DNA of 64,000 bases from Pseudomonas viridiflava (GCF_900590755.1 NZ_UUOC01000052.1:372001-436000); one strand, 5' to 3'. Counted from the stretch's first letter, positions 41,961 to 50,525 are shown. Numbers and translations: made by a program. Notes: a model not told the origin generated them from the letters alone.

Positions 41961-42767
41961 CTAGACGTGGTAAGTGCTGTCAGGCACGTCGGTGATGAAC
42001 ATGTAGCCAGGCGAATGGGTGATAGCGAAAGGCACACCCGATGCCATGACCGCTGCCTGAGGCGTGACACCGCAGGCCCAGAACACCGGCACTTCGCCGG
42101 GCTTGATGTTCACGGCGTCGCCGAAATCGGGACGGCTCAGGTCATGAATACCCAATCGCCCAGGCTCGCCGACATGGACAGGCGCGCCATGCACCGAGGG
42201 ATAACGCCCGGAAATACCGCTGGCCTCTGCCACGCGATCCGCTGGAATCGGCCGCATCGACACGACCATTTCCCCATGCAAACGCCCGGCTGGGCGGCAC
42301 GCACGGTTGGTGCGGTACATCGGCACGTTGCAGTCGTCAGTGATGTGTCGCACTTCGATGCCCGCCTCTTGCAGCGCGGTTTCGAAGGTGAAGCTGCAGC
42401 CGATCAAGAACGCGACCATGTCGTCGTGTTCGGCCCAGGCGGCAGTGGCGTCGGTCACTTCTTCGGCCAGCTTGCCGTCGCGCCAGATGCGATACAGCGG
42501 GATGTCAGTGCGCAAGTCCGCGCCTTCAGCCAGGACCGTGGTGGGGCTGCCTGCATCGCTGACATCCAGGACCGGGCACGCTTTCGGATTGCGCTGCGCG
42601 TAGAGCAGGAAGTCGTAGGCCCAGTCCCGAGGTAGCGCGATCAGGTTGGCCTGGGTCATGCCCGGCGCGATACCGGCGGTAGGTTTCACTAGTCCGCCAC
42701 GGTAGGAAGCACGTGCTTCGTTGGCGGCAGCGATGGCCGCCTTGCGCGCTCGATCAAAGGCATTCAT
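41961..42767 (-). CDS. DUF1445 (YcsI-like) putative hydro-lyase
   Basis: 268 residues. Characteristic DUF1445 motifs: YRGGLVKPTAGIAPGMTQANLI, WAYDFLLYAQRNPKACPVLDV, TDIPLYRIWRDGK, FLIGCSFTFE, RTNRACRPAGRLHGEMVVSMR and WACGVTPQAAVM. The family is routinely found with pxpA/ycsF and kipI/kipA genes and related to D-glutamate cyclase, which makes 5-oxoproline. A role upstream of oxoproline hydrolysis is therefore plausible. It overlaps pxpA by 4 bp. Confidence 0.9.
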   Translation of the reverse strand: MNAFDRARKAAIAAANEARASYRGGLVKPTAGIAPGMTQANLIALPRDWAYDFLLYAQRNPKACPVLDVSDAGSPTTVLAEGADLRTDIPLYRIWRDGKLAEEVTDATAAWAEHDDMVAFLIGCSFTFETALQEAGIEVRHITDDCNVPMYRTNRACRPAGRLHGEMVVSMRPIPADRVAEASGISGRYPSVHGAPVHVGEPGRLGIHDLSRPDFGDAVNIKPGEVPVFWACGVTPQAAVMASGVPFAITHSPGYMFITDVPDSTYHV

Positions 42768-43534
42768 GAGCGCACTCCTGCGAAGGGTTGCAGAGAAACG
42801 TCGGCTTGTTCCAGCACCCGACGCAGCTCGCGGGCCATTTCGACCGCTGACGGGCTGTCACCGTGAACGCAGATCGAGTCGGCCTCGATTTTGACCATGC
42901 TGCCATCAATGGCTTCGAGGGTGCCGTTGCGAACCAGGCTCAACATGCGTTGGGCAACAAGCTGGGGATCATGCAGCACGGCCCCCGGCTCACGCCGGGA
43001 AACCAGAGTGCCTTGCGGCGTGTACGCACGGTCCGCGAAGGCCTCGGCGATGCAGGTCAGACCTTCGCTGCGCGCCAGTTCGATCAAGGTAGAGCCCGCC
43101 AGAGCGACCAGTATCAATGTCGGATCGACAGCACGGATCGCCTCGATTACCGCCATTGCCTGGCGGCGGTCGTGGGCGATGGTGTTGTACAAGGCGCCGT
43201 GAGGCTTCACATAGCGCACCGAAGTGCCCGCAGCCTTGGCCAGACCTTGCAGCGAACCGATCTGGTAAATCACGTCGGCGGTCAGCTCGTCGCTGGCCAC
43301 GTCCATGTTGCGTCGGCCGAAGCCGACCTTGTCCGGATAGGAAACGTGAGCACCAATCGTGACGTTCTTTGCGGCGGCGGCTTTCACCGTCCTCAGGATG
43401 CCAGCCGGATCGCCAGCATGGAAACCGCAGGCGACGTTGGCGCTGGTCACGATGTCGAGCATCGCGACATCGTCGCCCATGCTCCAGGCGCCGAAGCTTT
43501 CACCCAGGTCGCTGTTGATGTCTATGTTTGGCAT
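42764..43534 (-). CDS. pxpA: 5-oxoprolinase subunit A (LamB/YcsF family)
   Basis: 256 residues: MPNIDINSDLGESFGAW, VTSANVACGFHAGDPAGI, GAHVSYPDKVGFGRR, VKPHGALYN and ADSICVHGDSPSAV are the full set of LamB/YcsF motifs, including the metal-binding His/Asp residues. With PxpBC it cleaves 5-oxoproline to glutamate using ATP. It follows the transporter gene by 27 bases and overlaps the DUF1445 gene. Confidence 0.93.
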   Translation of the reverse strand: MPNIDINSDLGESFGAWSMGDDVAMLDIVTSANVACGFHAGDPAGILRTVKAAAAKNVTIGAHVSYPDKVGFGRRNMDVASDELTADVIYQIGSLQGLAKAAGTSVRYVKPHGALYNTIAHDRRQAMAVIEAIRAVDPTLILVALAGSTLIELARSEGLTCIAEAFADRAYTPQGTLVSRREPGAVLHDPQLVAQRMLSLVRNGTLEAIDGSMVKIEADSICVHGDSPSAVEMARELRRVLEQADVSLQPFAGVRS

Positions 43535-43561
43535 TGTTTGACTCCTTGGCCTCTATCTAAC

Positions 43562-44794
43562 TCAGACCACATTGAGGAAGGCGAAGATCGGCCCAATGGA
43601 TTTGATCGCCATGTACCAGGTCAGCAGGCAAGTCAGAGCACCGAGCACCAACAGCCAGCGTGGGTAATGGTAGCCGCCCATCATGTCGGACCGGCGCCAG
43701 CCGACGTAGATGAACAGGCTCAGACCGATTGGCAGCACCAGGCCGTTGAAACCACCTGCGAACAGCAGAAGTGCGGACGGCGCAGTGCCCATCAGCACGT
43801 AGACCAGCAGCGATATGGCAATGAATATCGTTGTAGCGCGGTTACGACCCTGTTCGGTGATGTTCGGTTTAAATACCGAGATAAAGGAGATGGACGTGTA
43901 AGCAGCACCGATCACGCTGGTGATAGCCGCAGCCCAGAGGATCAGGCCAAAAGCGCGCAGACCGAACTGACCGGCCGCAGCCTCGAAGGCTTGTGCTGCA
44001 GGGTTGGCGCCTTGCCCCGAAATGTCGATAACCACGCCGCTGGCAACAACGCCCAGAATGGCGAGAAACAGAACGTAGCGCATCAGGCCGGTAACCAGAA
44101 TGCCACTCAAGGCTGCCCGGGTAACCGCTTCAAGATTCTCTTCGCCGGTGGTGCCACGGTCCAGCAGCCGGTGGGCGCCAGCGTAGGTGATGTAGCCACC
44201 GACAGTGCCGCCGACGATGGTTGTGATGGTGGCGAAGTTGATTTGATCAGGCATCACTGTCTGATACAGCGCTTGACCCAGTGGTGGGTTGGACGCAAAG
44301 GCAACGAACACCGTCAGGCCAATCATCAGCAAGCCCAGCCAGACGATCAGCTTGTCTACAGCAAGGCCGGCACGGTGCGAAGAAAATATCCCGATGGCCA
44401 GCAGTGCGCTCAAGCCACCGCCCCATTTGGGATCAAGGCCCATCAGCGCATTCAGGCCCAGACCGGCACCGGCGATGTTACCGACGTTGAACACCACGCC
44501 ACCGAAGATCACCAGCACGGCCAGAAAATAACCGCTGCCCGGAATTGCCTTGTTGGCCAGTTCTGCGGCGCGCATGCGGGTCAGAGTGACGATTCGCCAG
44601 ATATTAAGTTGCACAACGAAGTCGATCAGGATCGACGCCAGGATACCGAACGCAAACGCGGCCCCCATCTTGGCCGTGAACGTCGCGGTTTGAGTAATGA
44701 AGCCGGGTCCGATAGCGGAGGTTGCCATCATGAAGATGGCGGCGACTAAAGACGCCCGCCGCGTCTTTGTGAACTCTAGAGTGGTCGTTGTCAC
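43562..44794 (-). CDS. Nramp-family transporter (YcsG-like)
   Basis: 410 residues from a GTG at 44794 that is preceded by AGGA eight bases away; the longer frame to 44899 has no ribosome binding site and a non-hydrophobic leader. About eleven membrane helices. The first helix has ATSAIGPGFITQTATF, where metal-transporting Nramps have DPGN, so metal coordination is probably lost. Homologues such as YcsG sit in the same operon context and are assumed to import the lactam or an organic substrate rather than Mn/Fe. First gene of the operon. Confidence 0.85.
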   Translation of the reverse strand: MTTTTLEFTKTRRASLVAAIFMMATSAIGPGFITQTATFTAKMGAAFAFGILASILIDFVVQLNIWRIVTLTRMRAAELANKAIPGSGYFLAVLVIFGGVVFNVGNIAGAGLGLNALMGLDPKWGGGLSALLAIGIFSSHRAGLAVDKLIVWLGLLMIGLTVFVAFASNPPLGQALYQTVMPDQINFATITTIVGGTVGGYITYAGAHRLLDRGTTGEENLEAVTRAALSGILVTGLMRYVLFLAILGVVASGVVIDISGQGANPAAQAFEAAAGQFGLRAFGLILWAAAITSVIGAAYTSISFISVFKPNITEQGRNRATTIFIAISLLVYVLMGTAPSALLLFAGGFNGLVLPIGLSLFIYVGWRRSDMMGGYHYPRWLLVLGALTCLLTWYMAIKSIGPIFAFLNVV

Positions 44795-44880
44795 GGCTTC
44801 ATTCCTACGGTGAGAGATAACCCGATAGAGCAATGTGCATGCCAATTCCCTTAAATCGCTTCTAAGGTGTAGGTGCATAA

Positions 44881-44903
44881 AGGATTTATTGTTGAACAAT
44901 CCT
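44881..44903. promoter_or_regulatory. Candidate GntR operator in divergent intergenic region
   Basis: A perfect 6-1-6 palindrome ATTGTTGAACAAT at 44888-44900 lies inside outer flanks AGGATT and AATCCT. It is about 90 bases upstream of the transporter start and 150 upstream of the regulator start, a typical place for autoregulation and operon control. Confidence 0.45.
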
Positions 44904-45050
44904 TATGGCTTGGTTGAGTCATGGGCACCATTTTGTTACTTCTTCGCCTGCCGGTGCTACTTAATGACGCACGGAGCACGCTGCAACCTTGTGCCTTGCA
45001 CTAAGCTCTGATCGAATACCCGGCGCGGTTTTTCTCATCCTGGATCCTTT

Positions 45051-45716
45051 ATGAACGACACTTCTCCCGCTCTTCCTCGCACCCTGGGAGAAACGATCAC
45101 CCAAGAAATACGCAGGATGCTGGTCGAGGGCGAACTGGTGCCCGGCCAACGCCTGTCAGAAGCCGCACTGGCCGAGAATCTGGATATTTCCCGCAACACC
45201 CTCAGAGAAGCATTCCGCGTCCTGACCCGTGAAGGTTTGCTCAAGCACGAACCCAACCGTGGCGTGACCGTTGCGGTGCCTGATATGGGTTCGATCATCG
45301 ACATCTACAGAGTGCGCCGCTTCATCGAATGCACAGCACTCGCTCAAGGCTACCCCCAGCATCCCGGCGCCGTGCACATGCGCGAAGCCGTCGAATCCGG
45401 CGTCCGCGCTCGCGAAGCTCAGGACTGGATAGCCGTCGGCACCGCCAACATGAAGTTCCACAAATCCATCGTCGAACTCGCCGACAGCCCACGGCTGGTG
45501 GTCTTCTACGGCCAAATCTCCGCCGAACTACGCCTGGCCTTCGGCCTCCTCAACGACCCGAAATTCCTCCACTTGCCCTACCTCGACATGAACGCCTCCA
45601 TCCTCCAGTGTCTGGAAGAGGGCAAAGCAGGCGAGGCGACGGCGATGCTGGAGTCGTACCTGGTGCAGTCCGAGCGGACAGTGCTGGCGGCTTATGAGCG
45701 GAGTTTGAAGAGGTAG
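45051..45716 (+). CDS. GntR-family (FadR/FCD) transcriptional regulator
   Basis: 221 residues. The N-terminal winged HTH (IRRMLVEGELVPGQRLSEAALAENLDISRNTLREAFRVLTREGLL) and the all-helical FCD ligand domain (RRFIECTAL, MKFHKSIVELA with metal-type His, NASILQCLEEG) are both clear. It is divergent from the 5-oxoprolinase-like operon and most likely its repressor; the ligand may be 5-oxoproline or a related organic acid. Confidence 0.88.
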   Translation: MNDTSPALPRTLGETITQEIRRMLVEGELVPGQRLSEAALAENLDISRNTLREAFRVLTREGLLKHEPNRGVTVAVPDMGSIIDIYRVRRFIECTALAQGYPQHPGAVHMREAVESGVRAREAQDWIAVGTANMKFHKSIVELADSPRLVVFYGQISAELRLAFGLLNDPKFLHLPYLDMNASILQCLEEGKAGEATAMLESYLVQSERTVLAAYERSLKR

Positions 45717-45740
45717 GGAATGCTCGGGCTAACGCAGAAC

Positions 45741-45903
45741 CTGTAGGAGCAATCGGAGGTTACGACGGTCGCGAAGGCGGTGTGTCAGACAAGCTCAAAT
45801 CGATGGATGACCAAACGCCTGGAGCTCACGAGCCACGCGAGGCAGCGATGGCGGTGTGACTGACACACCGCTTTGCGGCCGTCGTAATCTCCGACGGCTC
45901 TCA
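45741..45903. repeat. Composite REP: family E element carrying an inserted family D arm
   Basis: The outer arms TCGGAGGTTACGACGG and CCGTCGTAATCTCCGA pair over 160 bases. Between them lies a single family D arm (GAGCTCACGAGCCACGCGAG). The inner REP appears to have landed in, or recombined with, an older one. Confidence 0.8.
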
Positions 45904-45937
45904 TAAAAAAATAACTATCTGAATTGAAAGACTCTTC

Positions 45938-46053
45938 TGTAGGAGCGCGCTTGGTCTGGGCCGCATCCGGACGATAGCGTCGGGTAAAACAAAACATCTT
46001 TTGCAGACCAACCGCATCGTCCGGATGCCGCCCAGACCAAGCGCGCTCCTACA
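45938..46053. repeat. Long inverted repeat, separate REP-like family F
   Basis: Two arms of about 40 bases, each ending in TGTAGGAGCGCGCTTGGTCT or its complement and containing ATCCGGACGAT, around a loop of about 30 bases. It shares only the GTAGGAGC tip with other families. Together with the composite element it fills the 447-base gap 45717-46163. Confidence 0.85.
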
Positions 46054-46163
46054 GGAAAAATGCATTTCGATTTACGCTTTCTTCAGCGTCCACAAGTTGT
46101 AGCCGCTCCCAGGCTCGCGCTGATGCAAAACAGCGGCGTTAAGAGGCGGCTTTGAACCGGCGG

Positions 46164-46580
46164 TCAATCAGCATCGATGGTTTGCTTGACGATCTCATCC
46201 ATTTTGCTGGTGATGTTGAAGCTGCGTACATCCCAACGCTGGTCCGCTTTGTACAGCGTCAAATTGAGCAGAAGAGGGCGCTGTGTCATGCCAATGATGT
46301 ACGTCAAACGCACCAGACGCGTGCCGATGGCTTCAGTGCTATACAACTCGCTGTAGCTGTATTTACCCCAACTCTTTGCCGCCGAAATGAAACTGCCCTT
46401 GAACTGTTCAGTATCAGAGTCATTGAAATTGCGAGACAGCGTATCGAAGGCACCCTCGAAGTCATTGGCTTCTATCTTCGAAATGAAGCCCGCCGGAATG
46501 CCGTCATAGGCCTCCTCCGCACGTGCGTTGAAAGCACAAACGATCAGCATCAGTGCAAGCATCAGCTTTGCGATTTTCAT
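46164..46580 (-). CDS. Small secreted (periplasmic) protein, DUF4019-like
   Basis: 138 residues with a clear Sec signal peptide (MKIAKLMLALMLIVCAFNARA). The mature part (FEGAFDTLSRNFNDSDTEQFK, SAAKSWGKYSYSELYSTEAI, LVRLTYIIGMTQRPLLLNLTLYK, WDVRSFNITSK) has the helix-then-sheet pattern of NTF2-like/DUF4019 proteins. Function unknown. It is a single gene with an AGGAACC-type site before its ATG. It sits just left of the tRNA-Thr island boundary. Confidence 0.65.
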   Translation of the reverse strand: MKIAKLMLALMLIVCAFNARAEEAYDGIPAGFISKIEANDFEGAFDTLSRNFNDSDTEQFKGSFISAAKSWGKYSYSELYSTEAIGTRLVRLTYIIGMTQRPLLLNLTLYKADQRWDVRSFNITSKMDEIVKQTIDAD

Positions 46581-46948
46581 CAGGTTCCATCCTTGTGGAC
46601 AAAGGCTTTAGGCAGCAAAACGGCTTATCCGCTTGCGTTAGCAAATCGGCAGATGGGGTGAGTTCTTTAGGGAGGGTGGCGGGGTGTTGGGCAACAAAAG
46701 CCCACCTTTCGGTGAGCCTCTTTTGGTACTGCGTACGGGGCGACACCAAGAGTCGAATGGTTTCATAAGCTATTTAGCTAGTTGGACTCGAGGGTTCGTA
46801 CGAGTCTACTTTCAAAGCTTTCTCAAGATTTCCGTACGCGTGAAGATCTTGCTTAAACAACGGCATGCCCGGCATCGACTCTACAGCTGCCGGCCACTCG
46901 CCTATGAAACTGCGGCAGTTAATGTGTCAAACGCCAACCACGTCAGAG
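46581..46948. other. Gap with island left boundary
   Basis: About 370 bases without a gene. It contains the promoter of the secreted-protein gene and the tRNA-Thr-like repeat at 46695-46757. To the right (46760-46948) no gene or hairpin is evident. Confidence 0.5.
46695..46757 (-). repeat. Degenerate copy of tRNA-Thr 3' end plus terminator (attachment-site-like, left)
   Basis: A hand alignment with 50736-50800 matches at all but about seven of roughly 64 positions, in the same orientation. It includes the GCCCACCTTTCGGTGAGC hairpin, TTTTGGTACTGCGTA and the T-loop-like GAGTCGAA. The rest of the tRNA is absent. Confidence 0.8.
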
Positions 46949-49321
46949 TTAGAGCAGTTCCATGGTGGCTAGGGAATCGGCCATGCGGTAGCCCATCGCT
47001 TTGTAACCCGCCTGGCGCTTATCCCACATCCTCATTAGCGCGACATTACCCTCGTCAACGAAGTCGATTACTCGCACGTCTGCCTTATCGGCATGTGATC
47101 GATGCAGCCGCCCCGCATATTGCTGAAGAATACCCTTCCATGAGATGGGCATCGCCAACACCAGAGTGTCCAGGGGCGGATGATCGAAACCTTCACCTAC
47201 TAGCTTTCCTGTTGCCAACAGCACTCGTGGAGCATCAGGGGGAAGTGACTCAAGCTCATTCAGGCGGGAAATGCGTTGTTTCTTAGGCACTCGTCCGTGA
47301 AGGGTGAACAGGTTATGCACGCGAGTCTTCAATTCTAATTCCAAGGCGTCCACATGTTCCGTTCGCTCAGTTAAAACCAAGATTTTTCTGCCCTCGTTGT
47401 ACGCCAGTTCAATCTCCGACACGATTCTGGCTGTCCGCGCAGAGTCGTTCGCTAGATGTCTAAAAACGTCCTGAATCCCAGAGCCATTAGGGATCACTAT
47501 TGGTTTGGACAGCAGTCGAGGCACGACAGAGAGGTCATGAGGCGCATTCGCTGGTCTGGCAGCAGAATGTCGGATGGGTCCGCATTGCATAAAAATAATC
47601 GGCTGCTGCCCATCTCGGCGCACTGGCGTTGCCGTAAGTCCCAGGACGTAACGCGCTGTCGCGCTCCGCAATAGTGCCTCGAATGACACTGCTGATAGGT
47701 GATGACATTCATCAACGATGATCTGGCCGTAGTTTTTTACCTGATCGCTGATCTCGCCTTTTCGCGATAACGACTGCATGACGGCGATGTCGATGATGCC
47801 TGTAAGCTTTGATTTACCGCCCCCAAGAGAACCAACGACCCCATTCCCGACTCCCAAGAACGCCTGCAAGCGTTCTTGCCACTGCCTTAACAGTTCCGTC
47901 CGATGTACAAGCACCAGCGTGTTGATGCCTCGTGCGGCAATCAACGCAGCGGCACTGACTGTTTTACCGAAAGCTGTCGGCGCGCAAAGGATGCCGGTGT
48001 CATGACCACGCATTGCGCTGACAGCCGCCTCTTGGTCAGGACGTAGGGTCCCGAGGAAGCTCACGTCGATGGGGTCGCCCGCGAAGCGTTGGTCTATAAG
48101 AATGGGGGTAACCCCGTTTTCTTCTAGAAGCTCCAGTGCAGCGTCCAAACAACCACGCGGTAACGCAATATGTTTGGGGAAGTTCTGGGCGCAGCCGATA
48201 ATTCTTGGCTTGTTCCACACTGACATTCGCATGGCCTGTGCTTTGTAGAATTCGGGATTTTGAAAGGCCGCGAGTCGGACAAGCTGGTTGGCCAATGGCT
48301 GCGGTAAGTCTGATTTTTCAAAGTAAATTAAGTTAGCCAGGGTGATGCTGACGTCAGCAGGCAACGGACATGTCAATTTACTTGATTTCGGTTCGCGATT
48401 TTTCCAAGGTTCTGTATCAGCCTCTTCTTCGACATAGGCGACCCCAAGAGGATCTCGATTACCCATCGCCTGGATAATAACGGGCTGGATATCTTCTGGA
48501 CTCATGCGCTGAATCGATGCCAGGAAGGCCCATTGATCAGAATGAGGCACAAGCGAGTCGTTCACAAAAACGCTATTGTTTTGGGCCCTGGCCCTCTTTT
48601 GTAAAGGGAGTGCGATGAGATTTCCGAAGCCGCCCTTCGGCATGTAGTCCTGGTTTGGAAACAGTCGATCATAGGAGCTGAGTGCCAACTGCCGCGTACG
48701 CTCACAGGCATGACTGATGATTGCGGCACCGAGGCGACGTGCATCGCAAGCAGGAACATTACGCTCAAAGAAAACCCAGGCATGAGCGCCTTGGCCTGAG
48801 CGCGATATTTCCAGCGCCACCGGGACGTTCAGCTCATGGCACGACTGCACAAAAGCTTTGGAATCATCACGCCATTCGGCCTCATCGAAGTCGACTGCCA
48901 AAAAATAACAAGTGTCATCAGAGAGTAGGGGATAGACACCAACGACCACTTCGCCCGCCAGATGGCGATAGACCACCTCATCGGTCAGCGGAAGCAGCTG
49001 GCGGTTACCGCAGTCGCCACATTTAATTCGGGGCTTCTCACAAACGCCAGGCCGCCATTCGTTTGCGCAAGCGGGTGCGTATCCTGATTTGCCTGCCTTG
49101 CTTTCCCAGCGGATGGGATAAACGTCCGTCCTGCCACGGAACAAGCTTCGGAATAGGGCAAGCTTTCCGTCAGTATCGAGTTGCTGTGATTGTTCTGCTT
49201 GGACAATCGCTATCTTGACTGGCTCAGCAGGCGGGCGCCATTCGATGCCATGAGCATCCAGCAAGGCAACCAGTCTTGCGTTCTCGGCTTTAAGCGTCGC
49301 TATCAGACTCGGGTCTATCAC
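46949..49321 (-). CDS. Primase (AEP, TOTE-type)-superfamily II helicase fusion
   Basis: 790 residues. An N-terminal coiled coil (LKAENARLVALLDAHGI) is followed by a four-cysteine zinc ribbon (C85, C94, C101, C104). An archaeo-eukaryotic primase domain comes next, with FLAVDFDEAEW (metal residues D144 and D146) and SRSGQGAHAWVFF (S/GxGxH, residues 173-185). The C-terminal half is a DEAD-like helicase: LRPDQEAAV, Walker A CAPTAFGKT (446-454), VDECHHLS (537-542), GLTATPVRRDG and QQYAGRLHRSH. This matches the primase-helicase protein known from TOTE-type conflict systems. It may make or sense RNA/DNA primers on invading replicons. The start is a GTG at 49321, nine bases after TAGGGG. It lies 156 bases downstream of the NYN gene on the same strand. 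Confidence 0.8.
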   Translation of the reverse strand: MIDPSLIATLKAENARLVALLDAHGIEWRPPAEPVKIAIVQAEQSQQLDTDGKLALFRSLFRGRTDVYPIRWESKAGKSGYAPACANEWRPGVCEKPRIKCGDCGNRQLLPLTDEVVYRHLAGEVVVGVYPLLSDDTCYFLAVDFDEAEWRDDSKAFVQSCHELNVPVALEISRSGQGAHAWVFFERNVPACDARRLGAAIISHACERTRQLALSSYDRLFPNQDYMPKGGFGNLIALPLQKRARAQNNSVFVNDSLVPHSDQWAFLASIQRMSPEDIQPVIIQAMGNRDPLGVAYVEEEADTEPWKNREPKSSKLTCPLPADVSITLANLIYFEKSDLPQPLANQLVRLAAFQNPEFYKAQAMRMSVWNKPRIIGCAQNFPKHIALPRGCLDAALELLEENGVTPILIDQRFAGDPIDVSFLGTLRPDQEAAVSAMRGHDTGILCAPTAFGKTVSAAALIAARGINTLVLVHRTELLRQWQERLQAFLGVGNGVVGSLGGGKSKLTGIIDIAVMQSLSRKGEISDQVKNYGQIIVDECHHLSAVSFEALLRSATARYVLGLTATPVRRDGQQPIIFMQCGPIRHSAARPANAPHDLSVVPRLLSKPIVIPNGSGIQDVFRHLANDSARTARIVSEIELAYNEGRKILVLTERTEHVDALELELKTRVHNLFTLHGRVPKKQRISRLNELESLPPDAPRVLLATGKLVGEGFDHPPLDTLVLAMPISWKGILQQYAGRLHRSHADKADVRVIDFVDEGNVALMRMWDKRQAGYKAMGYRMADSLATMELL

Positions 49322-49477
49322 CGCCCTGCGCCCCTACGTTGACTGAGGGTTGTGGTCTCGAGCTATGACCCTCCGTTCACCACTAAAACACAGGGGCTAT
49401 CAAACAGCGAAAGTCATATTCAGGGGGCAAGAGGCCATCCATACCCGCTGTTAGGCAGAGGTTAACGCGGATCAGGT

Positions 49478-50479
49478 TCAAACTAAATCAGACGGTAGAG
49501 ACTCAGTGAGTAAGAATCGACCTACAGTCAAATCGTCCTGAGTGCCAGATTTTGCATTCTGGTAGACCCAGTCACGGATGTAGCTTAGAACCCGATTTGC
49601 ACCTTCTATTGTCTCAGCAAGCTCTATCGGGCGTTCGCCATCAAGATATGGGTTGGGTTGCTCCATCCACCGGTGAGCGGCAGCTCGACTTCCTCGGACT
49701 GGGATCGCAAGGTCCAGAATTTCCTTCATCAGCTCGGGTTGGGCATACCAGGATTCAGGCTTGGTCGTCGGACGCTTTCCTGGGATGACTCGAGGCAGTT
49801 GACACGCAGAGAGCTCATCGATGGTTATATGCCGACGAGTCCAATGGGCTAGCTTGATGAGGTCCGTGTTTGGAGGGCGGGTGTGGTCTGTCGTAGGAAC
49901 AACCACTCCGACTTTCACTGAAGTGTGGGTCCTGATCATGCTGAGCGCTGGCGCAATATCGGTATCGTTAGTGACAATGACCGCGTGGTCTATCTGGCCT
50001 GTTATGGCGTCGTGATAGACCTGAAGCGCAAGGTTCACATCACTTTGCTTCTCCTCGACCTTCCATGCCTGGATCTCCTGACAATCTCGAGGCAGGCGAG
50101 AGGGATATTCAGCATCAACAATTCTGACCTTCATTTTGTTGACTGCGTAATAGCCTTCGATCAGCTCGATACGACCGTTGTGCCGCTTTCGCAACGCGGT
50201 ATGGTAGCGAGCCTGAGAAGATACCGAGTCGGGCGCGCGAGCAACCGACTCGATGATTTTTGCGGTAAACAGCTTTATGGCATTCACAGGGAGTAGCGAG
50301 GATTGTCGAATTCGGCCCTCGTCATCCTTGACCAGTGCCGACGGCAGGATGTGCTTTTCAAAAAGATGCAACAGGTCTAGCCACTTGTATGGCGTTCCTT
50401 TCAAGCAGCCGTAGTAAAAGTTGTAACCATCAACGTAGATGCGAGTGCGCAGCAGCTCTGGCTCAGGCAATCCCTGCAT
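49478..50479 (-). CDS. NYN-domain ribonuclease fused to Xre/MbcA/ParS toxin-binding-like domain
   Basis: 333 residues from the ATG at 50479 (GGAG eight bases upstream). Residues 12-220 form a PIN-like NYN RNase domain: RIYVDGYNFYYG (D17), KVEEKQSDVNLA (D147) and VIVTNDTDIAPAL (D172, D174) supply the acidic metal site. Residues about 250-306 (LMKEILDLAIPVRGSRAAAH, RWMEQPNPYLDGERPIEL, AETIEGANRVLSYI) carry the pattern of the antitoxin Xre/MbcA/ParS toxin-binding domain (R-x-A-x-x-W-x-x-x-x-N-P-x-L-x-G-x-x-P-x-x-L). Such a fusion of an RNase with an antitoxin-type domain is unusual. The frame continues 24 codons upstream, but these read through a terminator-like hairpin and lack a binding site. 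Confidence 0.8.
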   Translation of the reverse strand: MQGLPEPELLRTRIYVDGYNFYYGCLKGTPYKWLDLLHLFEKHILPSALVKDDEGRIRQSSLLPVNAIKLFTAKIIESVARAPDSVSSQARYHTALRKRHNGRIELIEGYYAVNKMKVRIVDAEYPSRLPRDCQEIQAWKVEEKQSDVNLALQVYHDAITGQIDHAVIVTNDTDIAPALSMIRTHTSVKVGVVVPTTDHTRPPNTDLIKLAHWTRRHITIDELSACQLPRVIPGKRPTTKPESWYAQPELMKEILDLAIPVRGSRAAAHRWMEQPNPYLDGERPIELAETIEGANRVLSYIRDWVYQNAKSGTQDDLTVGRFLLTESLPSDLV

Positions 50480-50497
50480 TTTCCATACTCCAGATGC

Positions 50498-50525
50498 GAA
50501 AAAACCGGCTTGCGCCGGCTTTTTC
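50498..50525 (-). terminator. Terminator-like hairpin directly before the NYN gene
   Basis: AAAAAGCCGGCGCAAGCCGGTTTTTT on the minus strand: a perfect GC stem with A-run and T6, ending 19 bases before the NYN start codon and 6 bases before its ribosome binding site. It leaves no room for a promoter in between, so transcription into the gene must pass it. Confidence 0.8.

Noticed and set aside
42863..44749. 628-codon open frame antisense to pxpA and the transporter
   Set aside because: It crosses two well-identified genes and their spacer, is Gln/His-rich and resembles nothing.
46684..46770. Second tRNA gene
   Set aside because: Only a decayed 3' end and terminator are recognisable; no D-arm or anticodon arm.
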